Part shown: positions 1-9,632 of the stretch, piece by piece
Position numbering within the stretch: the stretch's first letter is position 1
Layout: each line of letters begins with the position of its first letter
NCBI GenBank assembly: GCA_902515095.1
Contig: CABXTC010000002.1
Coordinates: 1-64,000, forward strand
Direction: 5' to 3'
Length of the DNA stretch: 64,000 nucleotides
DNA from: an uncultured Pelagibacteraceae bacterium
GTDB taxonomy: Bacteria; Pseudomonadota; Alphaproteobacteria; Pelagibacterales; Pelagibacteraceae
Position numbers and translations under genes: made by a program
The notes under the pieces: generated by a model
What the model was told of the DNA's origin: nothing
The model's database searches: none
Seen by the model: only the letters and a program-made list of their open reading frames with translations

Positions 1-626
1 TATTTATCAAGCTAATTAATGGTCCAATAAACAAATCCAAAACTTTAAAAAGAAAATATTTAGGTATGACAGAATATATAGCAAATAACTTTAAGCATAA
101 AAATTTTGCAATGCTGATATATAATAAAGAATTATCTGTATGCCCAATAACTACTCATCTGCCATTAAAAAGCGTAACTAAAAAAATTACAAAAAATTTA
201 ATTAAGAAAAAAATTATAATTGTAAATGATTTTTTTAAAAAATTTTTAGGTATTAAACCAAGAATTGGGGTAGTTGGTTTAAACCCTCATTGTGAAAGTA
301 TCCTAAAATATAATGAAGATACTAAGATTATATATCCAGTTGTTAAGTCTTTAAAAAAAAAATTTTTAATTAAAGGTCCAATTCCATCGGATACAATATT
401 TTTAAAAAATAACAGAAGGAAATTTGATGTAATTATTGGAATGTACCACGATCAAGTTTTAACACCAATTAAAACTCTTTATGAATATGATGCTATTAAT
501 ATTACTATAGGATTACCTTTTTTAAGGGTTACCCCAGACCATGGTCCAAATGAAATTATGGTTGGGAAAAATAAATCTAACCCTACAAGTTTAATTAAAG
601 CAATCAGTTTTTTAGATAATAAATGA
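1..626 (+). CDS. pdxA: 4-hydroxythreonine-4-phosphate dehydrogenase, 3' part
   Basis: PdxA oxidises 4-phosphooxy-threonine in the DXP-dependent vitamin B6 pathway in the cytoplasm. The frame is open from base 3 and the gene begins outside the window, so about 207 C-terminal residues are seen. Recognisable pieces are INGPINKS near the left edge, GMYHDQVLTP in the middle and TPDHGPNE near the end. The histidines in the last two are the family's metal ligands. The TGA stop overlaps the rsmA ATG (ATGA), the usual pdxA-rsmA arrangement of proteobacteria. No damage is visible. Confidence 0.93.
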   Translation, partial: FIKLINGPINKSKTLKRKYLGMTEYIANNFKHKNFAMLIYNKELSVCPITTHLPLKSVTKKITKNLIKKKIIIVNDFFKKFLGIKPRIGVVGLNPHCESILKYNEDTKIIYPVVKSLKKKFLIKGPIPSDTIFLKNNRRKFDVIIGMYHDQVLTPIKTLYEYDAINITIGLPFLRVTPDHGPNEIMVGKNKSNPTSLIKAISFLDNK

Positions 627-1411
627 TAAAGGCAAAAAAAAGCCTGGGGCAAAATTTTTTAATCGATCAAAATATAATTAATAAAATAATAAATATTATA
701 GATATAAAAAATAAAAATGTTTTAGAGATAGGCCCTGGTACAGGAAATTTGACTTTGGAAATATTAAAAAAAAATCCGAAAAAAGTTATTTTAATCGAAA
801 AAGATACTAAATTAGCAAATATGCTTATAAAAAAATTTACTGATAATGTGAACGTAATTAATCAAGATGTCTTAAAAATAAATGAAAACATTTTATGCGA
901 TCAATCATTAATAGTTTTCGGTAATTTACCATATAATATTTCCACAGAAATTTTAAGCAAATGGATATTAAATTTAGATCAGAATAAAATTTGGTTTAAT
1001 CATCTTATTCTTATGTTTCAAAAGGAAGTTGCGGATAGAATAATATCTAAGTTTAACACTAAAGATTACGGAAGACTGTCAATTTTAGCAAATTGGAGAC
1101 TAAATATTAAAAAGATCTTTGATGTAAAAGCAACTAGTTTTCAACCAAAGCCAAAAGTAGAGAGTACTGTTTTGTTTTTTGAACCAAAAAAAAATTATTT
1201 TAAGTTTAAGAATCCAAAAAACTTAGAAAAAATTACAAGAATTTTTTTTATGCACAGAAGAAAAATGATTAAAAAACCTTATAAACAATTATTCAACAAT
1301 AACGAGAATATAGCTTCTAAAATGGGAATTGATTTAAATTTGAGACCCCAAAATCTTAATTTTGAAACTTATTACGAACTAACTGAAAAATATGAGAATT
1401 TAAGAAGTTAA
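623..1411 (+). CDS. rsmA: 16S rRNA (adenine1518/1519-N6)-dimethyltransferase
   Basis: RsmA (KsgA) uses SAM to dimethylate two adjacent adenosines in the 3'-terminal helix of 16S rRNA during small-subunit assembly. The 262-residue protein has the family start KKSLGQNFL (residues 5-13), the SAM-binding loop GPGTGNLT (37-44) and the catalytic NLPYNIS motif (101-107), followed by the small C-terminal domain. Length is normal. It is translationally coupled to pdxA by a 4-base overlap, and its last 12 bases overlap the convergent gmk gene, so the two mRNAs are complementary at their ends. Confidence 0.96.
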   Translation: MIKAKKSLGQNFLIDQNIINKIINIIDIKNKNVLEIGPGTGNLTLEILKKNPKKVILIEKDTKLANMLIKKFTDNVNVINQDVLKINENILCDQSLIVFGNLPYNISTEILSKWILNLDQNKIWFNHLILMFQKEVADRIISKFNTKDYGRLSILANWRLNIKKIFDVKATSFQPKPKVESTVLFFEPKKNYFKFKNPKNLEKITRIFFMHRRKMIKKPYKQLFNNNENIASKMGIDLNLRPQNLNFETYYELTEKYENLRS

Positions 1412-2032
1412 TTTTTCTACATGTTTTCTTATGTAGTCTAAATCATAATCTTTTGATCCATTAGTAATTTCAGCATTAATCAAATTTTTTATTCTAAGAT
1501 AGCATGTCTCTAAATTATCGTTAATTACAACATAATCATAGTTAATCCAGTGAAGCACATCTCTTTCAAACTGTTGCATTCTCTCTTCAACTATTAGTTT
1601 ATCTTTCATGTCTCTATTTGAAAGTCTATCAAATAAAATTTTTTTGCTTGGAGGTAAAATAAAAAAAGTAATTAATCTATAATCTAACTTTTTATTTCTA
1701 ATTTGATCTGCCCCTTGCCAATCAATATCAAATAAAACATTTTTTCCTTTATTTAGATTATCTATAATTGGAGTTCTTGTGGTTCCATAATAATTATCAA
1801 ATACTTTTGCATATTCTAAAAATTCTTGATTATTTATTAGTCTTTTGAATTCTTTATCATTTACAAAATAATAATCTTTATTAGATATTTCTCCGTCTCT
1901 AGGTTTTCGTGTTGTATGAGAAATTGAAATTTCGAAGTTGTCATTCTTTGAGAGCAAGTTTACTAACGTTGTTTTACCCGCTCCTGAAGGAGATGACAAT
2001 ATAACCATTGTCCCATCATTTTCTGAGGACAT
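1400..2032 (-). CDS. gmk: Guanylate kinase
   Basis: Gmk phosphorylates GMP to GDP with ATP. The 210-residue protein carries a P-loop SPSGAGKTT at residues 14-22, then the GMP-binding segment TTRKPRDGE and the conserved aromatic DYYFV. Length matches the family. It lies 10 bases after acpP on the same strand and may be the last gene of a fabD-fabG-acpP-gmk unit. The 3' end overlaps rsmA tail to tail. A second in-frame ATG at codon 9 lies just before the P-loop strand, but the longer start is preferred for normal length. Confidence 0.95.
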   Translation of the reverse strand: MSSENDGTMVILSSPSGAGKTTLVNLLSKNDNFEISISHTTRKPRDGEISNKDYYFVNDKEFKRLINNQEFLEYAKVFDNYYGTTRTPIIDNLNKGKNVLFDIDWQGADQIRNKKLDYRLITFFILPPSKKILFDRLSNRDMKDKLIVEERMQQFERDVLHWINYDYVVINDNLETCYLRIKNLINAEITNGSKDYDLDYIRKHVEKLTS

Positions 2033-2042
2033 TTAAATTTTT

Positions 2043-2282
2043 CTAGTTAGCTTTACCTTCGATAAATTTAACTGCATCACCTACTGTTAAAATTTTTTCT
2101 GCTTCGCTATCAGAAATTTCTGAACCGAATTCTTCTTCAAAAGCCATGACTAATTCAACGGTATCTAAACTATCTGCACCCAAATCATCTATAAAACTAG
2201 ATTCATCTGTAACCTTTGCCTCATCAATTCCTAAATGATCTGCAACGATTTTTTTTACTTTGCTTGAAACATCTTCTGACAT
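2043..2282 (-). CDS. acpP: Acyl carrier protein
   Basis: AcpP carries acyl chains on a 4'-phosphopantetheine arm during fatty-acid synthesis. The 79-residue acidic protein has the universal GADSLD motif, placing the modified serine at residue 38, followed by the helix [12 protein letters not shown]. An AGGATC element just before the ATG is a plausible ribosome binding site. It follows fabD and fabG, the classical fab cluster order. Its separate promoter-like -10 box suggests extra transcription over the upstream genes, which would suit an abundant protein. Confidence 0.97.
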   Translation of the reverse strand: MSEDVSSKVKKIVADHLGIDEAKVTDESSFIDDLGADSLDTVELVMAFEEEFGSEISDSEAEKILTVGDAVKFIEGKAN

Positions 2283-2286
2283 ATTG

Positions 2287-2303
2287 ATCCTTTTTTTATT
2301 ATA
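2287..2303 (-). promoter_or_regulatory. Possible acpP promoter -10 and ribosome binding site
   Basis: On the minus strand a perfect TATAAT (2303-2298) is followed by an A-run and GGATC (2291-2287) before the acpP ATG. The predicted leader is only about 9-10 bases. No convincing -35 box lies 17 bases upstream, so this is a weak call resting on the -10 match and the need for high acpP expression. Confidence 0.35.
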
Positions 2304-2332
2304 AATCGTTATTAGTTCAATTACTTAGATTG

Positions 2333-3070
2333 TCAAGCCATATACATGCCTCCATTTACATGCAATGTTTCTCCATTAATGTAATCAGATTGATTAGATG
2401 CTAAAAAAAGAACTGCGTTAGCTATATCTTCTGGCTCTCCTAATCTGGCGGAAGGTATTTTGGAAATAATAATATCCTTAAATTTTTCATCAATCTTGTC
2501 CGTCATTGCTGTTTTAATAAAACCTGGAGATATACAGTTTATATTAATATTCTTTTTGGCATATTCTATTGCTAGGCTCTTTGACATGGCCACAATTCCT
2601 GCCTTTGATGCGGTATAATTTGATTGTCCTAAATTTCCAGTATGACCTACTACAGATGAAATATTTATGATTTTTCCTTTTTTATTTTTAAGCATCTTTT
2701 TAATGGCAAACTTGCACATTAAAAAAGTTGACGTAAGGTTGATATCTATCACCTTTTTCCATTCATCTAGGCTCATTCTAATTGCTAAATTGTCCTGAGT
2801 AATTCCTGCATTATTTACAATACAGTCAAGACTAGCACCGAGCTCTTTTGATGCATCCTCAATGAAATTTTCTATGCTCTCACTTTGAGAAATATCAAAA
2901 CTCAATATTTTGACATTGTTAAATGTCTTTTTTATTTTTTCTAATTTTTCAATATTGGTGCCTGATGCTAAAACATTTGCTCCATTTTCATACATCTTTT
3001 TGATTATTGAATTACCAATTCCACCTGTAGCTCCTGTAACAATTATATTTTTATTTTTTAAATCATTCAT
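2333..3070 (-). CDS. fabG: 3-oxoacyl-ACP reductase
   Basis: FabG reduces 3-oxoacyl-ACP with NADPH in the fatty-acid elongation cycle. This 245-residue short-chain dehydrogenase shows the cofactor loop TGATGGIG (12-19), NNAG (86-89) and the catalytic Ser139, Tyr152 and Lys156 in ISSVVG and YTASK. Its start overlaps the fabD stop by 4 bases, and acpP follows 50 bases downstream. That setting makes FabG far more likely than a generic SDR, and the ending NGGMYMA is typical of FabG. Confidence 0.96.
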   Translation of the reverse strand: MNDLKNKNIIVTGATGGIGNSIIKKMYENGANVLASGTNIEKLEKIKKTFNNVKILSFDISQSESIENFIEDASKELGASLDCIVNNAGITQDNLAIRMSLDEWKKVIDINLTSTFLMCKFAIKKMLKNKKGKIINISSVVGHTGNLGQSNYTASKAGIVAMSKSLAIEYAKKNININCISPGFIKTAMTDKIDEKFKDIIISKIPSARLGEPEDIANAVLFLASNQSDYINGETLHVNGGMYMA

Positions 3071-3993
3071 ATTTTCAAACTTTCTATATCTGATTGATTG
3101 TTAATAGAAGAGATTTTTACATTTTGATCTATTCTTTTGACTAATCCAGTTAAAACTTTTCCAGGTCCAATTTCTATAAAATGTTTTACCCCATAATTAA
3201 TCATATTAATGATGCTTTCTCTCCACCGAACTCTTTTTTCAATTTGGCTTATAAGAAGATTTTTTAAATCTCCCACATCTTGGATCTCATCTGCAGTAAC
3301 ATTTGATATCAATTTATTTCTAGATTCTTTGAAATCAATTTTATTTAACTCTTCTTTCATTACCCCTGTTGCTTTAGCCATCATATCACAATGAAAAGGC
3401 GCACTTACAGGTAATTTAATATTTTTAATTTTTATATTTTTTAAAAAAACACTTATCAATTCTAAATCGTTATTCCTACCACTCAAAACTATTTGACCGT
3501 CGGAATTATCATTTGCAATCTGGGCTTTAAAATTTTTTTCATTATCTTTTAAAATTTTTTCAATGTTATCAATTTTTGTTCCTAAGACAGCAAGCATACC
3601 TCCCTCACCTTTCGGAACAGAATTTTGCATAGCCTCTCCTCTTGCTCTTAATATCTTAATTGTTTTATCAAAATCTAAATATCCCGCACATGATAATGCT
3701 GAATATTCTCCTAGTGAGTGGCCAGCAAAATATTCTGCCTCATTTAAATCTATATTAAATTCTTCTTTAACTACTTTAAATATTGAATAACTTACCAAAA
3801 ATATTGCAGGCTGGGTATTTGCTGTAAGATTTAAATTTTCTTTTGGACCATCTAATATTATTTTTGAAATATTAAGATTTAATGTATCGTCTGCTTTCTG
3901 AAATAATTTTTTTACAATCTCGTATTTATCAAAAAATTCTTTTCCCATTCCGACTATTTGGGAACCTTGACCTGGAAAAATTACAGAAAACAT
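3067..3993 (-). CDS. fabD: Malonyl-CoA:ACP transacylase
   Basis: FabD transfers the malonyl group from CoA to ACP to supply elongation. The 308-residue protein has GQGSQ near the N-terminus (8-12), the nucleophile motif GHSLGEYS with Ser93, and the catalytic His201 in SAPFH. Length is normal. It is the first gene of the minus-strand fabD-fabG-acpP(-gmk) unit. The 86-base gap to the divergent rpsF must hold promoters for both directions. Confidence 0.95.
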   Translation of the reverse strand: MFSVIFPGQGSQIVGMGKEFFDKYEIVKKLFQKADDTLNLNISKIILDGPKENLNLTANTQPAIFLVSYSIFKVVKEEFNIDLNEAEYFAGHSLGEYSALSCAGYLDFDKTIKILRARGEAMQNSVPKGEGGMLAVLGTKIDNIEKILKDNEKNFKAQIANDNSDGQIVLSGRNNDLELISVFLKNIKIKNIKLPVSAPFHCDMMAKATGVMKEELNKIDFKESRNKLISNVTADEIQDVGDLKNLLISQIEKRVRWRESIINMINYGVKHFIEIGPGKVLTGLVKRIDQNVKISSINNQSDIESLKI

Positions 3994-4041
3994 TTAAAAA
4001 TAAATTAATTCTTGTTTTTTTTACTGTTGTAATTGAAGGTT

Positions 4042-4047
4042 TATAAT
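4042..4047 (+). promoter_or_regulatory. Possible -10 box for the rpsF operon
   Basis: A perfect TATAAT lies 32 bases before the rpsF ATG in the divergent fabD/rpsF gap, which predicts a leader of about 25 bases. The region 17 bases further upstream is T-rich without a good TTGACA match, so the call is tentative. Confidence 0.35.
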
Positions 4048-4079
4048 AGTATATCCTCACTTTTTATTAAAGAATAAAT

Positions 4080-4436
4080 ATGAATTTATACGAACATACA
4101 ATTATAGCTAGACAAGATACTTCTCCTGCTGAACTTAAGCAATTAACAGAAAAATATTCAAAAATCGTAGAAAAAAATGAGGGTGAAATTGTGAAGACAG
4201 AGAATTGGGGACTTCTTAATTTATCTTATTTAATTAAGAAAAATAGAAAAGGTAGTTATATTCATTTTAAGATTAAAGGTAATGGTAAGGTCATTGAACA
4301 ACTGGAAAAAAATGAGGCTATTGACAAAAAATTGTTAAGACATTTAACCGTAAAAGTAAAAGATTTTGATCTTGATACTAATTATTTCATAAAAAAAGAT
4401 GATAATGAAAAAATTTCAAAAAAAGAAAGAGATTAG
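4080..4436 (+). CDS. rpsF: 30S ribosomal protein S6
   Basis: S6 binds 16S rRNA as a heterodimer with S18 in the platform of the small subunit. The 118-residue protein begins MNLYEHTIIARQD, the typical first strand, and contains NWGLLNLSYLIKKNRKG and the tail VKVKDFDLD. It opens the rpsF-rpsR-rplI operon. The charged C-terminal tail (KKDDNEKISKKERD) is the usual unstructured extension. Confidence 0.96.
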   Translation: MNLYEHTIIARQDTSPAELKQLTEKYSKIVEKNEGEIVKTENWGLLNLSYLIKKNRKGSYIHFKIKGNGKVIEQLEKNEAIDKKLLRHLTVKVKDFDLDTNYFIKKDDNEKISKKERD

Positions 4437-4445
4437 ATAACTACT

Positions 4446-4718
4446 ATGCCAAAAAAACAAAGTGGAAATAGAAAAAATAAACAAAGCAATTTTGCTAAAC
4501 TTAGTATTTTTCAACCTAATAAATATAAGTTTAAAAAGACTTGTCCACTTTCTATTAAAGGTGCACCAAAAGTAGACTACAAGAATATAAAGCTTCTAAA
4601 AAAATATGTTTCTGAAAATGGTAAAATACTTCCGTCAAGAATTACAAATGTTTCACAAAAAAAACAAAGAGAACTATCCGTATCAATTAAAAGGGCAAGA
4701 AATTTAGCATTACTCTAA
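4446..4718 (+). CDS. rpsR: 30S ribosomal protein S18
   Basis: S18 partners S6 on the small-subunit platform. The 90-residue protein has the conserved core with [22 protein letters not shown] split around residues 45-65, followed by [17 protein letters not shown]. It sits 9 bases after rpsF, and its final base is the first base of the rplI ATG (TAATG), so S18 and L9 are translationally coupled. Confidence 0.96.
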   Translation: MPKKQSGNRKNKQSNFAKLSIFQPNKYKFKKTCPLSIKGAPKVDYKNIKLLKKYVSENGKILPSRITNVSQKKQRELSVSIKRARNLALL

Positions 4719-5176
4719 TGAAGGTTATATTACTAGAAAATTTAAAACGAATTGGATCTATTGGAGAAGTGATAGATGTAAAAAGAGGCTTTGCTAGAAA
4801 TTTTTTAATTGCTAATAAAAAGGCTCTTTATGCCTCTAAAGAAAATATTAAAGAAGTAGAAAAAATTAAATCAGAGCTTTCAAAAAAAGATAATGAAAAA
4901 AAACAAGATGCTAAAAAAATCTCAGAAAAAATTAATAAAAAATTATACAGTGTGAAAAAGCTAAGCACAGAAAATAATGAATTATATGGTTCGGTAAAAC
5001 CAACTGAAATATCAAAATTAATTTTTGAAAATAGTAAAATAGAAATTAAACCATCAATGATACAGCCCGTGAAAGAAATCAAATCTTTGGGAAAATTTGA
5101 AGTAAAAATTTCTTTGCACTCTGAAGTTGATGCTGAAATTACTATCGCAGTTGAAACAGCAGACACAATTCAATAA
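4718..5176 (+). CDS. rplI: 50S ribosomal protein L9
   Basis: L9 binds 23S rRNA at the base of the L1 stalk. The 152-residue protein has the N-terminal signature [16 protein letters not shown] followed by VKRGFARNFL (residues 22-31), then the long Lys-rich connecting helix and a C-terminal domain ending EITIAVETAD. Length is normal. It is the third gene of the rpsF operon. dnaB follows after 66 bases, the gene order seen in many bacteria. Confidence 0.96.
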   Translation: MKVILLENLKRIGSIGEVIDVKRGFARNFLIANKKALYASKENIKEVEKIKSELSKKDNEKKQDAKKISEKINKKLYSVKKLSTENNELYGSVKPTEISKLIFENSKIEIKPSMIQPVKEIKSLGKFEVKISLHSEVDAEITIAVETADTIQ

Positions 5177-5242
5177 TTATACAATTTCATCCACAGCTTT
5201 TTTTTAAATTTAAAATTTTATCTATTGTTGTAAGATACAGAC

Positions 5243-6661
5243 ATGGAAAATAACTTAAGTGTCGTAAAAGAAAATTTTAAAGAATTACCAAATAATATTG
5301 AGGCAGAACAGTCTGTTATTGGCTCAATTTTAGTAACAAATGAAATTTTTGACGAAATCAATACTATTATTTCAAATGTAAATTTCTATGATCCGATGCA
5401 TCAAAAAATTTTTAATGCGATTGAAAGTATGATTTACAAAGGGATGCTTGCAAATCCTATCACTTTAAAAAATTATTTTGAAAACGAAAAAGATGAACTT
5501 AATATTCCAGAATACTTAGTCAAAATAACAAAATTTTCGACGTCAGTAAGGCAGGCTATAGAGTATTCTAAAATAATATACGACATGTTTGTTAGGAGAG
5601 AACTAATAAAAATTTCAGAGCAGATAATTGACAATGCAAAAGAAAATGACCTGGATAATAGTGGTCAAAATATTATTGAGAATTCAGAAAAGCTTCTCTA
5701 TGATTTAGCTGAGAAAGGAACATTTAGCTCTTCTCTAATTAAATTTGATGATGCTATGAAACAAACCATTGAAATGGCATCAGCAGCTTATAAAAATGAA
5801 GGTGGAATAGTAGGAGTGCCTACTGGACTAAGAGACTTAGATGATAAACTAGGAGGTCTTCATCAATCTGACTTAGTCATTATTGCTGGTAGACCATCAA
5901 TGGGTAAAACCTCACTTGCAACTAATATTGCTTTTAATGCAGCTAAAAATATTCAAGATAATGGAAAAAAATCATCAATAGCTTTTTTTTCACTAGAGAT
6001 GTCCTCAGAACAACTCTCAACAAGAATTATATCTGAGCAAGCAAGGATTGGTTCAAATGATATAAGAAGGGGTAGAATTTCAGATGAGCAATTTGATCAA
6101 TTTTTAGAAACTTCTAAAAACATTTCAGAACTCCCTTTGTTTATTGATGAAACTCCAGCAATAAGTATTGCAGCAATGAGTAATAGAGCAAGAAGAATTA
6201 AAAGACTTTACGGCTTAGACTTAATTGTTGTTGATTACATTCAGCTTATGAAGGGGTTATTCAATAATAAAGACGGAAGAGTTCAGGAAATTTCTCAAAT
6301 CACTCAAGGTTTAAAAGCTATTGCAAAAGAGCTGGGTGTACCCGTGCTTGCCTTGTCACAATTATCAAGACAAGTCGAGCAAAGGGATGATCACAAACCT
6401 CAACTTGCTGATTTAAGAGAGTCTGGTTCAATTGAGCAAGATGCTGATGTCGTAATGTTTGTTTACCGAGAAGGATATTACCTTCAAAGAAAAGAGCCAA
6501 GAGAAGCGACAGTTGAGCATGCGGAATGGCAGGCAAAAATGAATGAGGTTGCTCATTTAGCAGAAATTATCATAGGTAAACAAAGACATGGTCCTATTGG
6601 CAAAGTGACGCTTGAGTTTGAAGAAAGATTTACAAAATTTAAAGATACTCAAAATAATTAA
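5243..6661 (+). CDS. dnaB: Replicative DNA helicase DnaB
   Basis: DnaB is the hexameric 5'-3' helicase that unwinds DNA at the replication fork and binds primase. The 472-residue protein has the N-terminal all-helical domain beginning PNNIEAEQSVIGSIL, the linker, TGLRDLDDKLGGL (194-206), Walker A AGRPSMGKTS (215-224), Walker B LIVVDYIQLM and the LSQLSRQVEQR arginine-rich motif. No intein is present, which is worth noting since DnaB often carries one. It follows rplI and precedes the exporter gene by 22 bases. Confidence 0.97.
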   Translation: MENNLSVVKENFKELPNNIEAEQSVIGSILVTNEIFDEINTIISNVNFYDPMHQKIFNAIESMIYKGMLANPITLKNYFENEKDELNIPEYLVKITKFSTSVRQAIEYSKIIYDMFVRRELIKISEQIIDNAKENDLDNSGQNIIENSEKLLYDLAEKGTFSSSLIKFDDAMKQTIEMASAAYKNEGGIVGVPTGLRDLDDKLGGLHQSDLVIIAGRPSMGKTSLATNIAFNAAKNIQDNGKKSSIAFFSLEMSSEQLSTRIISEQARIGSNDIRRGRISDEQFDQFLETSKNISELPLFIDETPAISIAAMSNRARRIKRLYGLDLIVVDYIQLMKGLFNNKDGRVQEISQITQGLKAIAKELGVPVLALSQLSRQVEQRDDHKPQLADLRESGSIEQDADVVMFVYREGYYLQRKEPREATVEHAEWQAKMNEVAHLAEIIIGKQRHGPIGKVTLEFEERFTKFKDTQNN

Positions 6662-6683
6662 TTTACAATATAATTAAAGGTTA

Positions 6684-9068
6684 ATGATTTCTAATCTATA
6701 CCAAAATTTAATATTAAAAAATCCTAAGTCAGTTTTTGTCATTTTATTAATTACACTTCTAAGCTTTGGCTATTACTCAAAAGATTTCAGGCTTGATGCT
6801 TCCTCGGAAACATTATTGATTGAGGGTGATCCAGACCTTGAATACTTAAAAGAAGTTACAAATAGATACGGTTCAAAAGAATTTCTAGTTTTAACTTATA
6901 CACCAAATGAAGATATGGTAGCTGATAGCTCCATTAACAATCTTTTAAGTTTAAAATATAAACTTCAAAGCCTTGATTGGGTTCATAGTGTTGTTACTCT
7001 TTTAGATATACCGCTATTGGACAATTCTGATGCACCTCTCCAAGAAAGACTTATAAATTTCAAAACACTTAAAGATGAAGGTGTGGATAAAGAAAGAGGT
7101 TTCAAAGAAATTTTAGCAAGTCCTGTTTTTAGAAATTTTGTAATTAGTGAGGACGGTAAGACAAGTGGAATAATTGTGAATATTAAAGAAAATAAAAAAT
7201 TAAAGGATATTGAAAACAAATCTTTTAAAGAAATACAAGTATTTAAAGATCAAATAAAAAAAAAAAATCATAAAAATATTTTAGAGATTAGAGAGGTAAT
7301 TAAAAGTTATGAGGATATAGGAAAGATTTATTTGGGAGGTATACCAATGATTGCTGATGACATGATGACTTTTATAAAAAGTGATATAATCGTTTTTGGC
7401 CTCGGAGTATTCCTGTTTATCATAGCAACATTATGGTTTGTTTTTAGAAATTTGATATGGATAATAGTTCCAATTAGTAGTTGTTTTTTTTCAGTTATAA
7501 TTATGATGGGTCTTCTAGGTCTTGTTGGCTGGAAGGTTACAGTAATTTCCTCAAACTTTATTGCATTGATGTTAATTTTGACTATGGCAATGAATATTCA
7601 TATGAGCACAAGATTTATACAATTAAGAAAATTTTATCCTAATAAAAATAATTACGAGATCATCTCTTTAACTACTAAAAAAATGTTCTTACCAATTCTT
7701 TATACTGCATTGACTACCATTATTGCTTTTCTATCTTTAATCTTTAGTGAAATAAAACCAATTATTGATTTTGGCTGGATGATGACTTTTGGTCTGATAA
7801 CTTCGTTTATAATAACATTTACTTTACTTCCGACTTTATTAGGTTTTGTTAAAAATAACGATACTCTAATTAAGGATGATGTTGACTCCAAAATAACATC
7901 TTTTTTGGCAAAGATTTCTCTTAACTTTAAAAATCTCATTTTTATAACTACTGGAATAGTAATTGTCTTAAGTATTGTCGGCATAAGTAAGTTAGAGGTT
8001 GAAAATAGTTTTATAAATTATTTTAGTAAAAAAACAGAAATTTACAAAGGTATGAAATTAATTGATGAAAAATTAGGTGGAACAACGCCTCTTGAGGTGA
8101 TTTTAAAATTTCCTGAAAAAAAAGAACAAAAAACAGAGGGAGATGATGAATTCGAAGATTGGGGTGAAGGTGAAAAAGATGATGAGAAGTATTGGTTCAC
8201 TAAAGACAAAATTGAAACAATTTCAAATATCCATAATTATCTTGATAGTCTTCCTGAAATAGGAAAAGTCCTATCATTTTCATCTATAGTAGAAGTTGCA
8301 ACTCAGCTTAATAACAATAAACCACTTGGAACTTTAGAAATGGGCGTTTTATATACTAAAATTCCTAGTAACATCAAAACTGAAATAATTGATCCTTATA
8401 TTTCTATAAAAGATAACGAGGCTCGAATAAGCTTAAGAATATTAGACTCTAAAGACGATCTTAAAAGGAATGAGCTAATAAAAAAAATAAATTATGATTT
8501 AAAAAATAAATTTAAATTAAATGAAGATCGATACAAATTAGCTGGGGTGCTAATCTTATTCAATAATTTACTTCAAAGTTTATTTAAATCTCAAATTCTT
8601 ACTTTAGGTCTTGTCATGATTGGAATTTTGACAATGTTTGTTATTTTGTTCAAAAATATAAAGTTATCATTAATAGGAGTTGTGCCTAACTTTATTGCAG
8701 CATTTTTTATTTTAGGAATTATTGGTATGTTAGAAATTCCTTTAGATATGATGACTATCACTATTGCAGCAATCACTATAGGTATAGCTGTTGACAACAG
8801 TATACACTATATTTACAGGTTTAAAGAAGAGTACATCAAAATTAATGACTATAAAAAAACTTTACAAACTTGTCACTCAACAGTTGGTATTGCAATCTTA
8901 AACACTTCGATAACAATAGTATTTGGCTTTTCTATATTAGTTTTATCTAAATTTATTCCCACAATCTATTTTGGAATTTTCACTGGGTTGGCAATGTTGC
9001 TAGCGATGATTTCTGTTCTAACTTTACTACCATCTTTGATATTAGTTTTTAAACCATTTGGAAAATAA
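6684..9068 (+). CDS. RND/MMPL-family membrane exporter
   Basis: This 794-residue protein has the RND layout. One N-terminal membrane helix is followed by a large periplasmic loop, then a block of about five helices (around residues 230-390), a second periplasmic loop (about 440-620) and a final block of five helices. AIDNSIHYIYRFKEE in the last block resembles the MMPL/patched-type signature. The acidic stretch EGDDEFEDWGEGEKDDE near residue 490 is an insertion in the second loop. Such proteins export lipids or hydrophobic molecules. The substrate cannot be told, and no membrane-fusion partner is adjacent. An AAAGG box precedes the ATG. Confidence 0.8.
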   Translation: MISNLYQNLILKNPKSVFVILLITLLSFGYYSKDFRLDASSETLLIEGDPDLEYLKEVTNRYGSKEFLVLTYTPNEDMVADSSINNLLSLKYKLQSLDWVHSVVTLLDIPLLDNSDAPLQERLINFKTLKDEGVDKERGFKEILASPVFRNFVISEDGKTSGIIVNIKENKKLKDIENKSFKEIQVFKDQIKKKNHKNILEIREVIKSYEDIGKIYLGGIPMIADDMMTFIKSDIIVFGLGVFLFIIATLWFVFRNLIWIIVPISSCFFSVIIMMGLLGLVGWKVTVISSNFIALMLILTMAMNIHMSTRFIQLRKFYPNKNNYEIISLTTKKMFLPILYTALTTIIAFLSLIFSEIKPIIDFGWMMTFGLITSFIITFTLLPTLLGFVKNNDTLIKDDVDSKITSFLAKISLNFKNLIFITTGIVIVLSIVGISKLEVENSFINYFSKKTEIYKGMKLIDEKLGGTTPLEVILKFPEKKEQKTEGDDEFEDWGEGEKDDEKYWFTKDKIETISNIHNYLDSLPEIGKVLSFSSIVEVATQLNNNKPLGTLEMGVLYTKIPSNIKTEIIDPYISIKDNEARISLRILDSKDDLKRNELIKKINYDLKNKFKLNEDRYKLAGVLILFNNLLQSLFKSQILTLGLVMIGILTMFVILFKNIKLSLIGVVPNFIAAFFILGIIGMLEIPLDMMTITIAAITIGIAVDNSIHYIYRFKEEYIKINDYKKTLQTCHSTVGIAILNTSITIVFGFSILVLSKFIPTIYFGIFTGLAMLLAMISVLTLLPSLILVFKPFGK

Positions 9069-9074
9069 ACTAAT

Positions 9075-9632
9075 ATGATAGAAAACACTCTGGAATTTAT
9101 TGGTGAAATTTTAAACTCAATTTCAGTAATTGATTTGATTTATACTTTGATTACCCTTCTTTCGTTAATTAAATGTTATAGCAAAGGTTTTGTATTAAGT
9201 ATTCTTTCAATGGCAAAATGGCTATTAGCATATGTCATAACTTTAATAATATTTCCTAGAACAAAACCGTATGTCAAAAATATAATTGATAATGAATACG
9301 TGCTTGATGTAGGACTTGGAATTACAATTTTCATTGTAGTTATATTCTTAATATTAATGATTAATAAAGGAATAAGTAATGCTATTAAATATACTGGGCT
9401 TGGAAGTTTAGATACCATATTTGGATTCTTTTTTGGTTTTATTCGAGCCTATATTATCTCCATATGTATATTTTCAGGTGTGCATATCGTGTATAATTAC
9501 GACAAATGGCCAATAAATTTAGACAAATCATACACCTTCCCATATCTTGAAAAAGGTAGTAATTATTTATTAAAAGTTTTTCCAAATGAAAAAGCATATC
9601 AAGATTCAAAAGAAAAAATTGAAGATCTATAA
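9075..9632 (+). CDS. cvpA: CvpA-family membrane protein
   Basis: A 185-residue protein with about four hydrophobic helices, starting with SISVIDLIYTLITLLSL-like sequence typical of CvpA (named for colicin V production in E. coli). FGFIRAYIIS and the Lys-rich tail fit the family. The molecular role is not settled. Its position directly before purF is the classical cvpA-purF arrangement and strongly supports the call. The 3' end overlaps the purF reading frame. Confidence 0.85.
   Translation: MIENTLEFIGEILNSISVIDLIYTLITLLSLIKCYSKGFVLSILSMAKWLLAYVITLIIFPRTKPYVKNIIDNEYVLDVGLGITIFIVVIFLILMINKGISNAIKYTGLGSLDTIFGFFFGFIRAYIISICIFSGVHIVYNYDKWPINLDKSYTFPYLEKGSNYLLKVFPNEKAYQDSKEKIEDL

Noticed and set aside
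5243-6661. Possible intein in dnaB
   Set aside because: The helicase reads continuously through Walker A and B with normal length, so there is no insertion.
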